From the NCBI GenBank assembly GCA_027081065.1, contig JALWLW010000041.1, forward strand, positions 1-5,480: a stretch of DNA of 5,480 nt, given 5' to 3'. Every line of letters begins with the position of its first letter. Within the stretch, counting starts at the first letter, position 1. The position numbers and the translations under genes were made by a program. Positions 1 to 5,391 of this stretch are shown one piece after another. The notes beneath the pieces are model-generated. The model was not told the origin of the DNA, did not search any database, and was given only the letters and a program-made list of their open reading frames with translations. Origin of the DNA: Campylobacteraceae bacterium (lineage in GTDB: Bacteria > Campylobacterota > Campylobacteria > Campylobacterales > Sulfurovaceae).

Positions 1-78
1 AAAAAGTGCTTGAAAATACGGTAATATATGGGTTAAAAAGAGTTTATTCACAAATGGCTGTAAAAAAACAGAAAAACT

Positions 79-446
79 TGTCCAAATTGTCAAAAAAAAT
101 AACACTAAAAAATAGGTAAAAGAAGAGGGATTCAGAGGTATAAATGTAATAATTATAATAAGAAATTTCAATTAAAAAGAAGAGTAGAGAACTTACAGAA
201 AATCATCTTTGAAAAGTATGTCTATAAACGACAAGTTTTAATCCATTTAACAGAAGAATATAAGAGAAGTATACCTTGGGTAAGAAAGCAAATATTTAAA
301 TATAAACCTGATGAAAAAAGCATAATCCAAGAGCTGTAGTCATTGTATGTAATGCAACTTTTTATGGAAAGAAAAAAGATAAATTGGGTACACTGGTTTT
401 TAAAGATATTTTAGAAAATGAAGTATTAATATGGTTACCACATTAG
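79..446 (+). pseudogene. Decayed IS256-type (zinc-binding variant) transposase remnant
   Basis: This looks like the N-terminal part of a transposase broken by several frameshifts. A CPNC half zinc knuckle is read in frame 1 at 79-90. A short NNTKK stretch follows in frame 2 at 98-112. The reading then returns to frame 1 at 115-336 with GKRRGIQRYKCNNYNKKF, where the second knuckle's last Cys seems to be Tyr, followed by a basic helix-turn-helix-like stretch. From 321 to 443 frame 3 gives a VVIVCNATFYGKK-type segment and a GTLVFKD segment, ending in TAG at 444-446. In the zinc-binding variant of IS256 transposases the equivalent strand normally reads D-A-T-F/Y-F-G, so the first catalytic Asp appears to be Asn (AAT, 351-353). 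The rest of the catalytic domain is missing, so the element is frameshifted, mutated and truncated, and surely inactive. The family call rests on remembered motifs. No terminal inverted repeats were identified. Confidence 0.6.
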
Positions 447-447
447 T

Positions 448-694
448 TCTTTTATTCAAACTAAAGAACAAGCTATTTATGCTTATTTCTATAAGGAAAT
501 ATTAAATGATAAAGAGGCTTTTGAAGAATTTTGTAAATCATTAGAAACGAATGAGCTTTCTGAAGTTATGAAAGATAAAAGAGAAAGGTATAGAAGAGAT
601 TGTAACTGAACTTGGATTAGAGCTTTTGTTAGATGCTATACCTTTTATTAGGATAGGTAAGAAAGCAGCTGATATATTGATGAAAACACAATAG
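448..694 (+). pseudogene. Frameshifted coding remnant of unknown family
   Basis: Two open stretches with coding-like composition join end to end through a frame change. Frame 1 (stop TGA at 607-609) encodes a charged, helical stretch including KEQAIYAYFYKEI and EAFEEFCKSLETNELSEV. Around the A/G-rich stretch at 575-590 the sense shifts to frame 2, which reads IEEIVTELGLELLLDAIPF and then RIGKKAADILMKTQ, ending in TAG at 692-694. A single inserted base near 586-589 would explain the break. The second part is an amphipathic or hydrophobic helix followed by a basic turn. A short frame 1 tail (DENTIEASLDKKLS, 679-720) may be a further shifted piece. No family was recognised and no convincing start codon with a ribosome binding site was seen. 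It could be the 3' end of a gene whose 5' end was lost when the neighbouring insertion element came in. Confidence 0.4.
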
Positions 695-810
695 AGGCTT
701 CATTGGATAAAAAGTTGAGCTAGGTCTTTAAAAGTTTGCCAACTCTCATTCATAGTGGATAAAATTTACCTTATGAAACTTCAAAAAAAGTAGCCTAAGC
801 TTAATGTTAT
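695..810. other. Non-coding gap between the remnants and the adaptor gene
   Basis: No gene is seen here. The stretch holds the possible tail of the preceding remnant up to 723, and a run of seven A at 783-789 that reads as seven T on the minus strand, 21 bases past the adaptor stop codon. Only a very weak stem (AGC/GCT) precedes that T run, so a terminator for the adaptor gene is possible but not shown. Confidence 0.4.
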
Positions 811-1602
811 TTACTCTTCATACGGTATAGAAACCTTTACATACATTCCGGGAAAGATATTTTTATCTTTTTTATCAAATGCAATGCGAATGGTAAAGGT
901 ATGGGTCATTGGATTGGCAGAGGGGACGATGGATTTTATGATGGCTGTGCTTCTGAACTTCATAGAGGGGATATCAACCCTTACAGCTTTTCCTTTTTTT
1001 ACTTTATGTAAATCAATCTCTGAGACTTGTGCTTCTATTTCTAAATGGTCTAAATCTACTAGAATCATGGCTAACATACCAGGTACGATGAGGTCTCCTA
1101 CTCGAATACGTTTTTGAACGATAATTCCACCATTGGGTGCTTTAACTTCTAAATAATCCATAATGGTTGCCATCTGTTTTACTTTTTCGGTAGCACTTTT
1201 AATCATGGCTCGAGTGGCTGTTAGTCCAGCTTGAACATTCTCTGCCATTGATTCTAACTCTTTCCACTCTGTCCCTCCTTTAAGTCCTCTTCTTTTTAAT
1301 GATTTTTTTTCATGACGAATGCTGTTGAGTCTTGTTCTGTACATCTCAATCATGATTTCAGCTTGTTCAAGTGCTAAGTCAGCTTGGTTTTGCATAATGT
1401 CAAACTCAGCTGACTCCATAGTAAAGAGAACATCTTCTCGTTCAACTTTATCTCCAATATTATAATGAATCTCTTTAACATACCCCATGTATCTAGCACC
1501 AATCATTTTTTGATTATCAGAGACTACTGTACCTGTAACATCAAGATTCGCTGAGAATAAGAAAGAGAGAGAAATAATAAGTATAAGAGTAATTTTTTTC
1601 AA
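811..1602 (-). CDS. HlyD/RND-type efflux periplasmic adaptor subunit
   Basis: This 263-residue protein is predicted to be exported and to bridge an inner-membrane pump to an outer-membrane channel. Residues 1-18 are a signal peptide (KK, hydrophobic core LILIISLSFLF, then SA); there is no lipobox Cys. Residues about 25-65 form the first half of a lipoyl/barrel-sandwich fold (MGYVKEIHYNIGDKVE). Residues 66-147 are a charged alpha-helical hairpin. Residues 148-183 are the second lipoyl half (YLEVKAPNGGIIVQKRIRVGD, broken across 150-170). Residues 184-263 form the beta-barrel and start of the membrane-proximal domain (SEIDLHKVKKGKAV, then FPGMYVKVSIP). It is shorter than typical AcrA/CusB proteins (about 350-400 residues), so the membrane-proximal domain is minimal. 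The start codon is TTG at 1600-1602, chosen because AAAGGA lies six bases upstream and no ATG occurs before an in-frame stop. No pump or TolC-like gene lies beside it. Its substrate cannot be inferred. Confidence 0.85.
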   Translation of the reverse strand: MKKITLILIISLSFLFSANLDVTGTVVSDNQKMIGARYMGYVKEIHYNIGDKVEREDVLFTMESAEFDIMQNQADLALEQAEIMIEMYRTRLNSIRHEKKSLKRRGLKGGTEWKELESMAENVQAGLTATRAMIKSATEKVKQMATIMDYLEVKAPNGGIIVQKRIRVGDLIVPGMLAMILVDLDHLEIEAQVSEIDLHKVKKGKAVRVDIPSMKFRSTAIIKSIVPSANPMTHTFTIRIAFDKKDKNIFPGMYVKVSIPYEE

Positions 1603-1608
1603 AAAAAA

Positions 1609-1614
1609 TCCTTT
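1609..1614 (-). promoter_or_regulatory. Ribosome binding site fixing the TTG start of the adaptor
   Basis: On the minus strand AAAGGA is followed by six T and then TTG. The same core with similar spacing occurs before rpsT and the dehydrogenase-like gene, which supports the TTG as the true start. Confidence 0.75.
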
Positions 1615-1632
1615 GTAATAGAATAATTATCT

Positions 1633-1661
1633 AGTATAACTTAAGTTTATTGACAAAGCAA
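1633..1661 (-). promoter_or_regulatory. Candidate sigma-70 promoter of the adaptor gene
   Basis: On the minus strand TTGCTT (1656-1661) and TATACT (1633-1638) are separated by exactly 17 bases. The -10 matches TATAAT at five of six positions; the -35 keeps only TTG. Transcription would start near 1626, giving a leader of about 24 bases that carries the AAAGGA site. The assignment comes from sequence inspection alone. Confidence 0.45.
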
Positions 1662-1712
1662 GAGCCTAAGAACTTTTAATACTTTGTCGTTAAAATAAAG
1701 TAACACAAAGAG

Positions 1713-1727
1713 TTTTTTAGCTAGAAT
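1713..1727 (+). promoter_or_regulatory. Candidate rpsT promoter: T-tract, -10 and GC-rich discriminator
   Basis: A run of six T (1713-1718) precedes TAGAAT (1722-1727, five of six to TATAAT). In Campylobacterota a T-rich stretch rather than a -35 box commonly precedes the -10. The next bases, TCGCGC (1728-1733), are strikingly GC-rich for this region and sit where the discriminator would be, a feature of growth-rate-controlled stable RNA and ribosomal protein promoters. The leader would be about 48 bases. An upstream alternative is TTGACA (1650-1655) with TTTAAT (1675-1680), but its 19-base spacing is long. Confidence 0.45.
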
Positions 1728-1782
1728 TCGCGCAATTATAGACTCTTTAGAAATAAAAGAGCTAACATCAAAGGACATAAAT

Positions 1783-2049
1783 ATGGCACATCATCAGTCA
1801 ACAATTAAGAGAATTAGACAAACAGCTAAAAGAACAGAGAGAAATAGATACTACAGAACAAGATTTAAAAACATTGTTAAAGCAGTAACTACAGCAGTTG
1901 AAGCAAACGATAAAGCAGCTGCTCAAGAGGCATTTAAAGTAGCTAACAAACAAATTCATAAAATGGTAAGTAAAGGTTTCATCAAGAAATCTACAGCTGC
2001 TAGAAAAGTAAGTAGACTAAACATTATGGTTAACAAAATCGCTGCATAG
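1783..2049 (+). CDS. rpsT: 30S ribosomal protein S20
   Basis: S20 is a primary binder of 16S rRNA in the small-subunit body and is needed for proper 30S assembly and initiation. The 88-residue product has the family's normal length and composition: an N-terminal [13 protein letters not shown] segment rich in Lys/Arg, the [15 protein letters not shown] helix, an Ala-rich central helix (residues about 38-57), and the C-terminal [16 protein letters not shown] signature at about residues 65-80. The ATG is preceded by AAAGGA (1770-1775) with a seven-base spacer. It lies 82 bases upstream of prfA on the same strand, an arrangement known in Campylobacterota, so the two may be co-transcribed. It is divergent from the efflux adaptor. 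Codon use is AT-rich and the gene is intact. Confidence 0.98.
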   Translation: MAHHQSTIKRIRQTAKRTERNRYYRTRFKNIVKAVTTAVEANDKAAAQEAFKVANKQIHKMVSKGFIKKSTAARKVSRLNIMVNKIAA

Positions 2050-2066
2050 TTAGCACCTCTTCTTTA

Positions 2067-2072
2067 TATAAT
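2067..2072 (+). promoter_or_regulatory. Possible internal -10 (TATAAT) upstream of prfA
   Basis: A perfect TATAAT lies 17 bases after the rpsT stop and follows a T/C-rich stretch, with no clear -35. A transcript from here would begin around 2079, inside the first arm of the hairpin, and could express prfA independently of rpsT. AT-rich background makes a chance match possible. Confidence 0.35.
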
Positions 2073-2074
2073 TA

Positions 2075-2095
2075 GGGTAATCATAGTGATTACCC
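2075..2095 (+). repeat. Perfect hairpin between rpsT and prfA
   Basis: GGGTAATCA and TGATTACCC are exact complements around a TAG loop, giving a 9-bp stem including a GGG/CCC base. It starts 26 bases after the rpsT stop and ends 36 bases before the prfA start. The following bases (AAACATC) are not a T run, so it is not a standard intrinsic terminator. It could protect or separate the rpsT message, partially attenuate read-through into prfA, or act as a protein-binding site. Confidence 0.6.
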
Positions 2096-2131
2096 AAACA
2101 TCTTTACAAAATCCACAAACTAGGTTCTCTT

Positions 2132-3199
2132 ATGTTTAAAGAAAAACTCCAACCATTTATTGACCGTTATGAGGAAATAAATACCTTATTAAGCTCACCT
2201 GATATTGCTTCTGATATTAAAAAAATGACCGATTTAGGTAGAGAACAATCTAAGTTAAGTACTTTGGTTGAGAAAGCAAATCTCTATATTGAAACAGCTA
2301 ATGCAATTGAGGAGAATAAAGAACTTTTAGGTGATGCTGAATTGGGTGATTTAGCAAAAGAGGAGCTCTCTGAACTAGAGCCTTTATTGCCTCAACTTGA
2401 AGAGGAGATAAAAGTTCTCATGATTCCTTCTGACCCCAATGATGATAAAAATATTATCTTAGAGCTTAGAGCAGGAGCAGGGGGAGATGAAGCAGCACTC
2501 TTTGTTGCTGATGTCTTTAAGATGTATCTGCGTTATGCCGAGCAAGTTAATTGGAAAGTTGAGATTATCTCCTCTTCTGATGGAACAGCAGGTGGGTATA
2601 AAGAGATGATTGCACAGATTAGTGGGGAGGGTGTCTACTCTCAACTTAAGTTTGAAGCAGGAATTCACCGTGTCCAGCGTGTACCTGACACTGAAACACA
2701 AGGGCGTGTTCATACTTCGGCTATTACGGTTGCTGTCATTCCTGAAGTTGATGATGTTGAAGTTGACATCAAGCCAAATGAGATTAAGATGGATGTCTAC
2801 CGTTCAAGTGGTTGTGGGGGACAATCGGTCAACACAACTGACTCTGCTGTACGTTTAACCCATATTCCTACAGGAATCGTTGCAGCCATTCAAGATGAGA
2901 AATCTCAACATAAAAACCGTGATAAAGCGATGAAAGTTCTTAAAGCAAGGGTTTATGAAGCCTATCTTCAAGAGCAATTAGATGAGACTTCAGCACAAAG
3001 AAAACTACAAGTTGGAACAGGTTCACGTTCTGAAAAAATTAGAACCTACAATTATCCTCAAAATCGTCTAACTGACCATAGAATTGACTTAACACTCTAT
3101 TCCTTAGATAGAATTATGAATGATGGTAACTTGAAGTTAGTGCTTGACCCCCTTAATCATCATGCACAAGCAGAGTTAATTAAAGAGGCAGGGCTTTAA
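2132..3199 (+). CDS. prfA: Peptide chain release factor 1
   Basis: RF1 recognises UAA and UAG stop codons in the ribosomal A site and triggers hydrolysis of peptidyl-tRNA. The product is 355 residues, the usual length. Residues 1-100 are the helical N-terminal domain. [13 protein letters not shown] at residues 112-124 is the family's conserved entry to the core. The stop-codon-reading P-x-T tripeptide is PDT at 185-187, within [20 protein letters not shown], which marks RF1 rather than RF2 (SPF). The catalytic GGQ is at 229-231 in [32 protein letters not shown] at about 304-318 is another family signature. The ATG is preceded by only a weak AGG (2122-2124) with a seven-base spacer. It follows rpsT and ends eight bases before a convergent gene, with no clear terminator. 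GGQ methylation by PrmC is known for the family, but no prmC lies in this window. Confidence 0.98.
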   Translation: MFKEKLQPFIDRYEEINTLLSSPDIASDIKKMTDLGREQSKLSTLVEKANLYIETANAIEENKELLGDAELGDLAKEELSELEPLLPQLEEEIKVLMIPSDPNDDKNIILELRAGAGGDEAALFVADVFKMYLRYAEQVNWKVEIISSSDGTAGGYKEMIAQISGEGVYSQLKFEAGIHRVQRVPDTETQGRVHTSAITVAVIPEVDDVEVDIKPNEIKMDVYRSSGCGGQSVNTTDSAVRLTHIPTGIVAAIQDEKSQHKNRDKAMKVLKARVYEAYLQEQLDETSAQRKLQVGTGSRSEKIRTYNYPQNRLTDHRIDLTLYSLDRIMNDGNLKLVLDPLNHHAQAELIKEAGL

Positions 3200-3207
3200 T
3201 TAACTTT

Positions 3208-4008
3208 TTATTGGTATGCCTTTTTAATGTTTCTGTAAATTCTATCTGGAACAGAAGCAATTTCCATAAATTCACGTAGACTAAGTTGAGGTAAGGAGAG
3301 TGCAAGGTAATATTTAGGATTCATCATACTTACCTTGTCTCCTTTAATCATTACTTCATATGGGAGTATTTGTGCATTTTTTTCTTCTCCTAATATTTGT
3401 AGAAACCTATTGGTTCTTTCTCTTAATTTATGTCCAACTAAAATAGAACCATTAGGTAAGGTTAAAGTATAAGCAATGTACTTTTTAGCACTTTCGGAAG
3501 AGATTTTTTCTAGAATATTAGATGCTTGTTTAACCGTTAGTGTATCTTCTTTTTTAGGTAAGCCATACATAAATCTATATTCACCTAAGCTAGAAAGTTC
3601 TGCTTGTTGAAAGCCATTATGTAGTGTACCTAAAGAACGCTCTAATGCATTAATAGTCGCTTTAAATTGTCCATAGCGATAATTTTTAGAAAGATATGCT
3701 GCTGCTAAGTAAGAAGGGTTTTGTACGCGTATTTCTGTTTCATTAACATTCACTTGTAGCGTAGCCATATAAGAGTTAGTATTTTGTAATTCTTGGTTTG
3801 TAATGGTAATAACATGTTGATTTTTCAAGATAGGCGTGATAGCAAGAATATGAAATCCATTATTTTGTAATTTGTTTTTTACCATATCAAGAGCTTGACT
3901 CTCTGCAACATAATGTGCAGATAATTTTTTAGGTACAGAGGCCGCATTAAAGGCAAATAGTTTGGGAACTACTAAAAATAAGAGATGTATTACAAGTACT
4001 TTTTTCAT
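3208..4008 (-). CDS. Exported protein with two DUF302-like domains (putative)
   Basis: The 266-residue product starts with a clear signal peptide (residues 1-19, KK, VLVIHLLFLVV, then LFA), so it is probably periplasmic. There is no lipobox Cys and no other membrane segment. Two halves share a pattern. The first, residues about 38-126, has a KNKLQNNGFHILAI helix-strand and then EIRVQNPSYLAAAYL (92-106). The second, about 162-262, has YTLTLPNGSILVGHKLRE and then KVSMMNPKYYLALSLPQLS (225-243), followed by LREFMEIASVPDRIYRNI. An amphipathic helix plus a strand leading to an N-P-x-Y motif resembles DUF302 proteins, whose biochemical role is unknown. The domain call is from memory and moderate at best. 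The ATG at 4006-4008 has a strong AAAAGGAG four bases upstream. The gene has its own candidate promoter and a palindrome in its leader, and it converges on prfA. Confidence 0.7.
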   Translation of the reverse strand: MKKVLVIHLLFLVVPKLFAFNAASVPKKLSAHYVAESQALDMVKNKLQNNGFHILAITPILKNQHVITITNQELQNTNSYMATLQVNVNETEIRVQNPSYLAAAYLSKNYRYGQFKATINALERSLGTLHNGFQQAELSSLGEYRFMYGLPKKEDTLTVKQASNILEKISSESAKKYIAYTLTLPNGSILVGHKLRERTNRFLQILGEEKNAQILPYEVMIKGDKVSMMNPKYYLALSLPQLSLREFMEIASVPDRIYRNIKKAYQ

Positions 4009-4023
4009 TATGCTCCTTTTTTA

Positions 4024-4036
4024 TTAGTTTAACTAA
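4024..4036. repeat. 13-base palindrome in the leader of the DUF302-like gene
   Basis: TTAGTT-T-AACTAA is a perfect inverted repeat with a single central base. It ends next to the ribosome binding site (4013-4020) of the minus-strand gene, between that site and the candidate promoter. The size suits a small dimeric repressor, but no regulator gene is nearby and the AT-rich context weakens the case. Confidence 0.35.
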
Positions 4037-4074
4037 GCATATTTAACATTTACTGAATGCTCTTAAAAAAGAAA

Positions 4075-4103
4075 ATAATTTATCTAAATATGAGGACAGT
4101 CAA
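4075..4103 (-). promoter_or_regulatory. Candidate promoter of the DUF302-like gene
   Basis: On the minus strand TTGACT (4098-4103, five of six to the -35 consensus) is followed after 17 bases by AATTAT (4075-4080, four of six to the -10). The -35 overlaps one arm of the inverted repeat at 4100-4118. Transcription would begin near 4068, giving a leader of about 60 bases that includes the palindrome at 4024-4036. Confidence 0.4.
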
Positions 4104-4118
4104 TTTTTATAAAATTGA
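4100..4118. repeat. AT-rich inverted repeat after the membrane protein gene
   Basis: TCAATTTT and AAAATTGA are exact complements around a three-base TAT centre. The repeat begins ten bases past the membrane protein's stop codon and overlaps the candidate -35 of the next gene. The stem is weak and is not followed by a T run on the minus strand, so it is more likely an operator-like element or chance than a strong terminator. Confidence 0.4.
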
Positions 4119-4127
4119 ATTAAAGCG

Positions 4128-4655
4128 TTATGCAAATTTTGTTAAGATTTCAGAAATTGGATAGGCATATGAATTTATAAACCATGCAGAATAGCTAAGG
4201 GCTATGATTAAAAAGACAAAAGAGTGACTAAAAGGTATAAATGTATTGAAAAAGAGTATTCCTACCGTATAGATACCATAAATTATAGTTGTAACAATAA
4301 AGAGTATTAAAAGCATGGTCTCATTTACTGAAAGTGGATAGTTGATAAAATATTGACTACTATTTAAAAATGTTTCATAGGTAAAAGTATGGAATGTAAA
4401 AAGGCTAATAACGATAATGGTTATAAAAACAGGAGATTTAATAAGGATATTAAAAAAGTTCATAATAAAAAGAAAAACTGTAAATATTAAAAAGGCATAA
4501 ATAAAAAGGTGGGCATAAAGAAATGAGAGCTTTTCATCTTTGAAGTGTTCAATTAGAAAAGCATAAACATGGGTAAATTGCCAAGTATAAGCAACAATAA
4601 ATATTGCTGCTAAAAAGAGTGGGAGGAGAGATTTTTCAATTATTTTAATATTCAT
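4128..4655 (-). CDS. Small integral membrane protein, five predicted helices
   Basis: No family was recognised. With the start preferred here the product is 175 residues (MNIKIIEKSLLPLFLAAIF...). Strongly hydrophobic segments, numbered from this ATG, lie at about 9-33, 44-72, 74-94, 112-136 and 143-164, so five transmembrane helices are expected. The loops are short; Phe, Ile and aromatic residues dominate, and conserved catalytic residues are not apparent. An in-frame ATG at 4697 would add 14 mostly polar residues (MYCIIPHQIKTKYN), giving 189. Neither start has a convincing Shine-Dalgarno site; the internal one was preferred because it places a short basic N-terminus directly before the first helix. 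A TATAAT (4656-4661) abuts that ATG on the minus strand; if it were a true -10, transcription would begin inside the gene, which favours calling it coincidental. The gene lies between two unrelated minus-strand genes with gaps of over 100 bases, so it is probably expressed alone. Confidence 0.6.
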   Translation of the reverse strand: MNIKIIEKSLLPLFLAAIFIVAYTWQFTHVYAFLIEHFKDEKLSFLYAHLFIYAFLIFTVFLFIMNFFNILIKSPVFITIIVISLFTFHTFTYETFLNSSQYFINYPLSVNETMLLILFIVTTIIYGIYTVGILFFNTFIPFSHSFVFLIIALSYSAWFINSYAYPISEILTKFA

Positions 4656-4765
4656 ATTATACTTTGTTTTTATTTGATGTGGAATTATGCAGTACATCGT
4701 ATAAATATAAGGTTTATTTTTAAATTTTCATAAAAAATAATCCTATTTTAGATGAATACTTCACT

Positions 4766-4783
4766 AAAATAAAGAGTTATTTT
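4766..4783. repeat. AT-only hairpin downstream of the dehydrogenase-like gene
   Basis: AAAATAA and TTATTTT pair around AGAG. It lies 15 bases beyond the stop codon of the minus-strand gene and could be a weak 3' end structure, but it lacks G-C pairs and a distinct T tract on that strand. Confidence 0.3.
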
Positions 4784-4797
4784 TGGTTTTGAAAGTA

Positions 4798-5259
4798 TTA
4801 TGCTCTTAAAAAATTTGGATTTGCAATTACCTCAAAGGTTAAAGCAGTATTTCTTTTGCTAAGTTCTTTTTGAATTGTATCTTTAATTTGTGATACTCGA
4901 GAAGTAGATTCTGGAGATCGGTCAATAATAAACATATGTTGAGTCATATTTTCACCAACAATTTTTGCTGTATTTAAGACATTTTCTAACTCTTCTGTAG
5001 AGTCGTCAATGATGCTTTCAGAAATAAAACACATATTAGTTTGACTGAGTGATTTTTTAATGTCAGCAGAAAAACCAAAGCTATCTTGTAAGTTCATGCT
5101 TTTAATTACCATGGCTTCATCAGAATTATAGTACCCTCTTTTAATGTTTTCTATACGCTTATAATCATTTGAGATGTAGGTAACTTCATTACCCATTTCT
5201 ACTAAAGCTTTTCCACTTAATAAGTGATTATAATCTATTCCCATAACTGTTACTTTCAT
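4798..5259 (-). CDS. Half-length UDP-glucose/GDP-mannose dehydrogenase-like protein, altered NAD motif
   Basis: The 153-residue product follows the N-terminal Rossmann domain of UDP-glucose 6-dehydrogenases from end to end. MKVTVMGIDY matches the first strand, KALVEMGNEVTYIS (17-30) the first helix and second strand, and ADIKKSLSQTNMCFIS (65-80) the region before the family's nucleotide contacts. FEVIANPNFLR (142-152) matches the usual NPEFLREG. It then stops at Ala-TAA. The central and UDP-binding C-terminal domains are absent, so the catalytic Cys and Lys are absent. In family members G-x-G-x-x-G binds NAD; here it reads G7-I-D9-Y-N-H12, with two of three Gly lost. The usual STVPVGT is also changed (SPESTSRV). 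It cannot be a working dehydrogenase. The frame is clean and has AAAGGA six bases before ATG at 5257-5259, so it may be a retained non-enzymatic protein rather than a fresh fragment. An ATG at 5272-5274 overlaps that site and is unlikely. Confidence 0.75.
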   Translation of the reverse strand: MKVTVMGIDYNHLLSGKALVEMGNEVTYISNDYKRIENIKRGYYNSDEAMVIKSMNLQDSFGFSADIKKSLSQTNMCFISESIIDDSTEELENVLNTAKIVGENMTQHMFIIDRSPESTSRVSQIKDTIQKELSKRNTALTFEVIANPNFLRA

Positions 5260-5265
5260 GGAATA

Positions 5266-5271
5266 TCCTTT
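5266..5271 (-). promoter_or_regulatory. Ribosome binding site fixing the dehydrogenase-like start
   Basis: AAAGGA on the minus strand is six bases upstream of the ATG at 5257-5259. The upstream in-frame ATG at 5272-5274 directly abuts this site, so initiation there would leave it unused. Confidence 0.7.
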
Positions 5272-5295
5272 CATATTGTGTATTTTGATAAGGTA

Positions 5296-5303
5296 ATTCT
5301 ATA
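5296..5303 (-). promoter_or_regulatory. Weak candidate -10 for the dehydrogenase-like gene
   Basis: The minus strand reads TATAGAAT after a run of T and A. TAGAAT is the same -10 variant proposed for rpsT, and the T-tract precedes it in the same way. No -35 was seen. A transcript would have a leader of about 30 bases. The surrounding DNA is so AT-rich that chance matches are likely. Confidence 0.3.
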
Positions 5304-5348
5304 AAAAATTAATAATATATTAACTTAATAATTAAATATTTTATTAAA

Positions 5349-5368
5349 GTTATTTTTAAGAAAATAAC
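5349..5368. repeat. Perfect 8-bp inverted repeat in the right-hand intergenic DNA
   Basis: GTTATTTT and AAAATAAC are exact complements around TAAG. It lies 23 bases upstream of a TATAAT on the plus strand and upstream of the candidate minus-strand promoter, so it could be an operator between divergent genes. The GTTATTTTT half also occurs at 4776-4784 on the other side of the dehydrogenase-like gene. Confidence 0.4.
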
Positions 5369-5391
5369 CACGAATCTTTAGAAAATCCCTA

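Noticed and set aside
3..119. Frame 3 stretch open to the left edge (KVLENTVIYGLKRVYSQMAV and on)
   Set aside because: It could be the end of a gene from outside the window, but it is short and unrecognised, and it overlaps the zinc-knuckle codons of the transposase remnant in another frame.
783..804. Possible intrinsic terminator of the adaptor (T7 on the minus strand)
   Set aside because: The T run is real but only a three-pair stem precedes it, too weak to call.
1..810. CRISPR array, tRNA or attachment site in the gene-poor left end
   Set aside because: No regular direct repeats, no tRNA-like cloverleaf or T-loop sequence, and no tRNA-end duplication was seen.
884..1117. Plus-strand open frame of 77 codons
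   Set aside because: It lies wholly inside the well-supported adaptor gene on the opposite strand, has no ribosome binding site and encodes no recognisable protein.
2459..2858. Open frames on both strands inside prfA
   Set aside because: They overlap the conserved core of release factor 1 (PDT and GGQ region), have no start signals, and their translations look like out-of-frame shadows.
3200..3207. Bidirectional terminator between prfA and the convergent gene
   Set aside because: The eight-base gap and its flanks form no stable stem that can be seen.
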